Source: Pseudomonas sp. S06B 330 (GTDB lineage: Bacteria; Pseudomonadota; Gammaproteobacteria; Pseudomonadales; Pseudomonadaceae). Taken from it: 64,000 nt of DNA. Within the stretch, counting starts at the first letter, position 1. Every line of letters starts with the position of its first letter. The stretch lies in NCBI RefSeq assembly GCF_002845275.2, contig NZ_CP088149.1, forward strand, positions 1,856,501 through 1,920,500. The letters are read 5' to 3'. This document shows positions 59,813-64,000 of this stretch, in pieces. Below the pieces are notes generated by a model, which searched no databases, had not been told where the DNA came from, and was given only the letters and a program-made list of their open reading frames with translations. The position numbers and the translations under genes were made by a program.

Positions 59813-60030
59813 GGGCGGGCCAGGCAGGCCGGTTGAAGTCTTGATTGCCATCCAGTGTAGCGGCCATGCTGCACGCTGCTGAGTTTTCCTTACCTTTCTT
59901 TACTCCTGCTCGCGTTTGCCTGTGTAAGCCTTTAACCACTATCGCTGACATGAATACGCCTCGATCACCGAGGGCAGTGTTTGCTCGTGGTCGGCGGAAA
60001 ATGACTGCAAAGTCGCGTTTTCACGCCGCT

Positions 60031-60081
60031 TTTGGGTATTTGACAACGGCGATCTTTTCGTTGAATGTGTGCATACCCAAA
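60031..60081 (+). promoter_or_regulatory. Candidate fadB promoter flanked by a 9-bp inverted repeat
   Basis: TTGACA (60040-60045), a 17-base spacer and GAATGT (60063-60068) form a plausible sigma-70 promoter. TTTGGGTAT (60031-60039) and ATACCCAAA (60073-60081) are perfect complements flanking it, suggesting an operator pair or RNA structure. I could not match a PsrA or FadR box. Confidence 0.45.
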
Positions 60082-60259
60082 TCAAACGGGCGTATGAATT
60101 GAGCGTTTGTATTGTCAGAAAGCTCTTACAGAATCCCGACTATCGCGCTGACGGGTGTGCCTGGCGCAAGGATTCGGCAACTCACGGCCAATGGCCGGCC
60201 GGGTCTTTCACCAGCGATCGGCGTGTACAGTTCAGCTTCCATATCGTGGAGATCAGTTG

Positions 60260-62407
60260 ATGATTTACGAAGGTAAAGCCATCACGGTTAAGGCTCTTGA
60301 AAGCGGCATCGTCGAACTGAAGTTCGACCTCAAGGGTGAGTCCGTCAACAAGTTCAACCGTCTTACCCTGAACGAATTGCGTCAGGCCGTAGACACCATC
60401 AAGGCCGACGCATCGATCAAAGGCGTGATTGTCAGCAGTGGCAAGGACGTGTTCATCGTCGGCGCGGATATCACCGAGTTTGTCGATAACTTCAAGCTGC
60501 CCGAGGCCGAACTGGTCGCCGGCAACCTCGAAGCCAACCGGATTTTCAGCGACTTCGAAGACTTGGCCGTACCGACGGTTGCCGCCATCAACGGCATCGC
60601 CCTGGGCGGTGGTCTGGAAATGTGCCTGGCTGCCGACTACCGCGTGATGTCCAGCAGCGCCAAGATCGGCCTGCCGGAAGTCAAACTGGGTATCTACCCA
60701 GGCTTCGGCGGTACCGTGCGCCTGCCGCGCATCATCGGTGCCGACAACGCCATCGAGTGGATTGCCGCCGGCAAGGAAAACCGTGCTGAAGACGCCCTGA
60801 AAGTCGGCGCCGTCGATGCAGTGGTTGCCCCTCAGCTGCTGCAAGATGCCGCTCTGGACCTGATCAAGCGCGCCATCAGTGGCGAGTTCGATTACAAGGC
60901 CAAGCGCCAGCCAAAGCTGGAGAAGCTCAAGCTCAACGCCATCGAGCAGATGATGTCGTTCGAAACCGCCAAAGGCTTCGTCGCCGGTCAAGCGGGCCCG
61001 AACTACCCGGCGCCAGTTGAAGCGATCAAGAGCATTCAGAAAGCGGCGAACTTCGGTCGCGACAAGGCCCTGGAAGTCGAAGCCGCAGGCTTCGTCAAGC
61101 TGGCCAAGACCTCGGTTGCCGAAAGCCTGATTGGCCTGTTCCTCAACGACCAGGAACTCAAGCGCAAAGCCAAGGCCCATGACGAAATCGCCCGTGACGT
61201 GAAGCAGGCCGCCGTACTCGGCGCTGGCATCATGGGTGGCGGTATCGCCTATCAGTCGGCAGTCAAAGGCACGCCGATCCTGATGAAAGACATCAACGAA
61301 GCCGCCATCCAGCTGGGCCTGAACGAAGCCTCCAAGCTGCTCGGCAAGCGCGTTGAAAAAGGCCGCCTGACGCCGGCGAAAATGGCTGAAGCGCTGAATG
61401 CGATTCGCCCGACCCTGTCCTATGGCGACTTCGCCAACGTCGACATCGTCGTTGAAGCGGTGGTCGAGAATCCAAAGGTCAAGCAAGCGGTACTGGCTGA
61501 AGTGGAAGGCCAGGTGAAGGAAGACGCGATCCTCGCTTCCAACACCTCGACCATCTCCATCAACTTGCTGGCCAAGGCCCTCAAGCGCCCGGAAAACTTC
61601 GTCGGCATGCACTTCTTCAACCCAGTGCATATGATGCCGCTGGTAGAAGTCATCCGCGGCGAGAAGTCCAGCGAAGTGGCAGTTGCCACCACCGTTGCCT
61701 ACGCCAAGAAAATGGGCAAGAACCCAATCGTGGTCAACGACTGCCCGGGCTTTTTGGTCAACCGCGTGCTGTTCCCGTACTTTGGCGGTTTTGCCAAACT
61801 GGTCAGCGCCGGTGTCGACTTCGTGCGTATCGACAAGATCATGGAAAAGTTCGGCTGGCCGATGGGCCCGGCTTACCTGATGGACGTGGTCGGCATCGAC
61901 ACCGGCCATCACGGCCGTGACGTCATGGCTGAAGGTTTCCCTGACCGCATGAAGGACGACCGTCGCTCGGCCGTCGATGCGCTCTACGAAGCCAATCGCC
62001 TGGGCCAGAAGAACGGCAAGGGCTTCTACGCCTACGAGACCGACAAGCGCGGCAAACCGAAGAAAGTCGCCGACGCGGCCGTTCTTGAAGTCCTCAAACC
62101 GATCGTTTACGAGCAGCGCGATGTCACTGACGAAGACATCATCAACTGGATGATGATCCCGCTGTGCCTGGAAACCGTTCGTTGCCTGGAAGACGGTATC
62201 GTCGAAACCGCCGCCGAAGCCGACATGGGTCTGGTCTACGGCATCGGTTTCCCTCCGTTCCGTGGCGGTGCACTGCGCTACATCGATTCGATCGGCGTAG
62301 CAGAATTCGTTGCCCTGGCAGACAAGTACGCCGATCTGGGTCCGCTGTATCACCCCACCGCGAAGCTGCGTGAAATGGCCAAAAACGGCCAGAGCTTCTT
62401 CGGTTAA
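60260..62407 (+). CDS. fadB: Fatty acid oxidation complex subunit alpha
   Basis: A 715-residue multifunctional enzyme of aerobic beta-oxidation, exactly the usual length. The N-terminal crotonase part (enoyl-CoA hydratase/isomerase) shows [28 protein letters not shown] and [20 protein letters not shown]. The C-terminal 3-hydroxyacyl-CoA dehydrogenase part shows [18 protein letters not shown] for NAD and [17 protein letters not shown] with the catalytic His. ATG 60260 follows GTGGAGATCAG; the frame upstream to 60155 lacks support. It forms an operon with fadA. Confidence 0.98.
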   Translation: MIYEGKAITVKALESGIVELKFDLKGESVNKFNRLTLNELRQAVDTIKADASIKGVIVSSGKDVFIVGADITEFVDNFKLPEAELVAGNLEANRIFSDFEDLAVPTVAAINGIALGGGLEMCLAADYRVMSSSAKIGLPEVKLGIYPGFGGTVRLPRIIGADNAIEWIAAGKENRAEDALKVGAVDAVVAPQLLQDAALDLIKRAISGEFDYKAKRQPKLEKLKLNAIEQMMSFETAKGFVAGQAGPNYPAPVEAIKSIQKAANFGRDKALEVEAAGFVKLAKTSVAESLIGLFLNDQELKRKAKAHDEIARDVKQAAVLGAGIMGGGIAYQSAVKGTPILMKDINEAAIQLGLNEASKLLGKRVEKGRLTPAKMAEALNAIRPTLSYGDFANVDIVVEAVVENPKVKQAVLAEVEGQVKEDAILASNTSTISINLLAKALKRPENFVGMHFFNPVHMMPLVEVIRGEKSSEVAVATTVAYAKKMGKNPIVVNDCPGFLVNRVLFPYFGGFAKLVSAGVDFVRIDKIMEKFGWPMGPAYLMDVVGIDTGHHGRDVMAEGFPDRMKDDRRSAVDALYEANRLGQKNGKGFYAYETDKRGKPKKVADAAVLEVLKPIVYEQRDVTDEDIINWMMIPLCLETVRCLEDGIVETAAEADMGLVYGIGFPPFRGGALRYIDSIGVAEFVALADKYADLGPLYHPTAKLREMAKNGQSFFG

Positions 62408-62421
62408 GCGCCCAACGATAG

Positions 62422-63612
<1,191 letters not shown>

Positions 63613-63627
63613 GCATTCGGCGGTTGG

Positions 63628-63660
63628 AAACCGGGGCCTGGTGCCCCGGTTTTTGTTTTT
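63628..63660 (+). terminator. Terminator of fadBA
   Basis: AAACCGGGGC-CTGGT-GCCCCGGTTT with a following T-rich run, 16 bases after the fadA stop. Confidence 0.9.
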
Positions 63661-63689
63661 GCGGGATTTTTTTCAAGAGGGTGAGCAAC

Positions 63690-63941
63690 ATGCAGATACA
63701 ACCAGGCGTATACCGGCATTACAAGGGGCCTGAGTATCGTGTGTTCGGCACTGCGCAACATTCTGAAACCGAGGAGTGGGTGGTGTTCTATCAAGCCCTG
63801 TACGGCGAATTCGGCCTCTGGGTACGGCCACTTTCGATGTTTCTGGAGTCAGTCGAGGTTGACGGCGAGCAACTGCCGCGCTTTGCTTTGGTCAAGGCCG
63901 AACCCGAGCTGTTTTCCCGGCCCGATGCCGAGGGCGGCTAA
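63690..63941 (+). CDS. DUF1653-domain protein
   Basis: An 83-residue protein, nearly all of it the DUF1653 domain: MQIQPGVYRHYKGPEYRV, then TEEWVVFYQALYGEFGLWVRPLSMF (split at YGE) and PRFALV. ATG 63690 follows AAGAGGGTGAG. Function is unknown. It stands alone between the fadBA terminator and the window edge. Confidence 0.9.
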   Translation: MQIQPGVYRHYKGPEYRVFGTAQHSETEEWVVFYQALYGEFGLWVRPLSMFLESVEVDGEQLPRFALVKAEPELFSRPDAEGG

Positions 63942-64000
63942 CGCCTCGCGCTTGACCTCATTGTATTGCCACTATATATAGCGGTGCCGCGTCAGGTACC

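Larger units (their letters stand above)
59456..60259. other. 800-bp non-coding region upstream of fadB
   Basis: Contains a palindromic repeat (59610-59700), an orphan leftward terminator (59786-59812) and the fadB promoter region. A leftward open frame across 59439-59951 runs through the repeat and has no recognisable domain. The stretch 59813-60000 could encode a small leftward transcript that ends at the terminator. Confidence 0.6.

Noticed and set aside
59439..59951. Leftward 170-codon frame upstream of fadB
   Set aside because: Runs through an interspersed repeat and an intrinsic terminator, so it cannot be a normal gene.

Overview
The window reads as a chromosomal segment of a Pseudomonas of the P. 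putida / P. fluorescens complex. The support is high G+C, dense genes on both strands, and families and gene order that I recall from Pseudomonas genomes: nasS-nasT-nasA, pyrD-rmf-rlmKL, dacB-yggL-RocA/RocS-like pair-dgt, aer-acnA, fadBA. Two families of Pseudomonas-type interspersed palindromic repeats are also present. There is no prophage, transposase, CRISPR array or rRNA operon; one tRNA-Pro(CGG) is present. Most of the window is core genome.

Layout. 1-5.8 kb is a leftward nitrate-assimilation control block: nitrate sensor NasS, ANTAR antiterminator NasT, transporter NasA, a fused PP2C phosphatase/Ser-Thr kinase, and the truncated siroheme gene cobA. Both nasST and nasA have good sigma-54 promoter matches, and the nasA leader has two hexaloop hairpins plus a terminator, the expected NasT RNA target. 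5.9-14.5 kb holds pyrD, rmf, rlmKL, a CHASE/PAS/GGDEF diguanylate cyclase, dacB and yggL. 14.5-25.3 kb holds a BvgS/RocS-type hybrid sensor with its LuxR-type regulator, dgt, a yqjD-yqjE-yqjK-like membrane operon, an Amt ammonium transporter and a Kef-type antiporter. 25.4-27.5 kb is a run of small genes: a glutaredoxin-like protein, an M15 peptidase, a small unknown gene behind a perfect LexA box, and an RluA-family pseudouridine synthase.

27.7-36.9 kb holds aer (with a FliA promoter), acnA, rlmM, tusA, a MATE efflux pump and pdxB. 37.2-43.7 kb holds an ABC exporter, a chemoreceptor, mqo with an unusual lipoprotein-type N-terminus, a glycine-zipper protein, tRNA-Pro and a YgdI/YgdR lipoprotein. 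43.9-51.1 kb holds moaB-moeA, a mannose-1-phosphate guanylyltransferase/glycosyltransferase pair, a YegS-type lipid kinase and a NarL-type two-component pair. 51.6-64 kb holds a histidine-less Hpt-like protein opposite cheV, a MOSC protein, slt, uup, a universal stress protein, the fadBA beta-oxidation operon and a DUF1653 protein.

The strongest regulatory observations are the NasT leader RNA (3.60-3.71 kb), the LexA-controlled unknown gene (26.2 kb), a 133-bp dyad element between nasT and nasA, and an unassigned leftward terminator upstream of fadB (59.8 kb). I did not find a convincing wholly new multigene system; the best candidates for unexplored biology are single genes and leaders.
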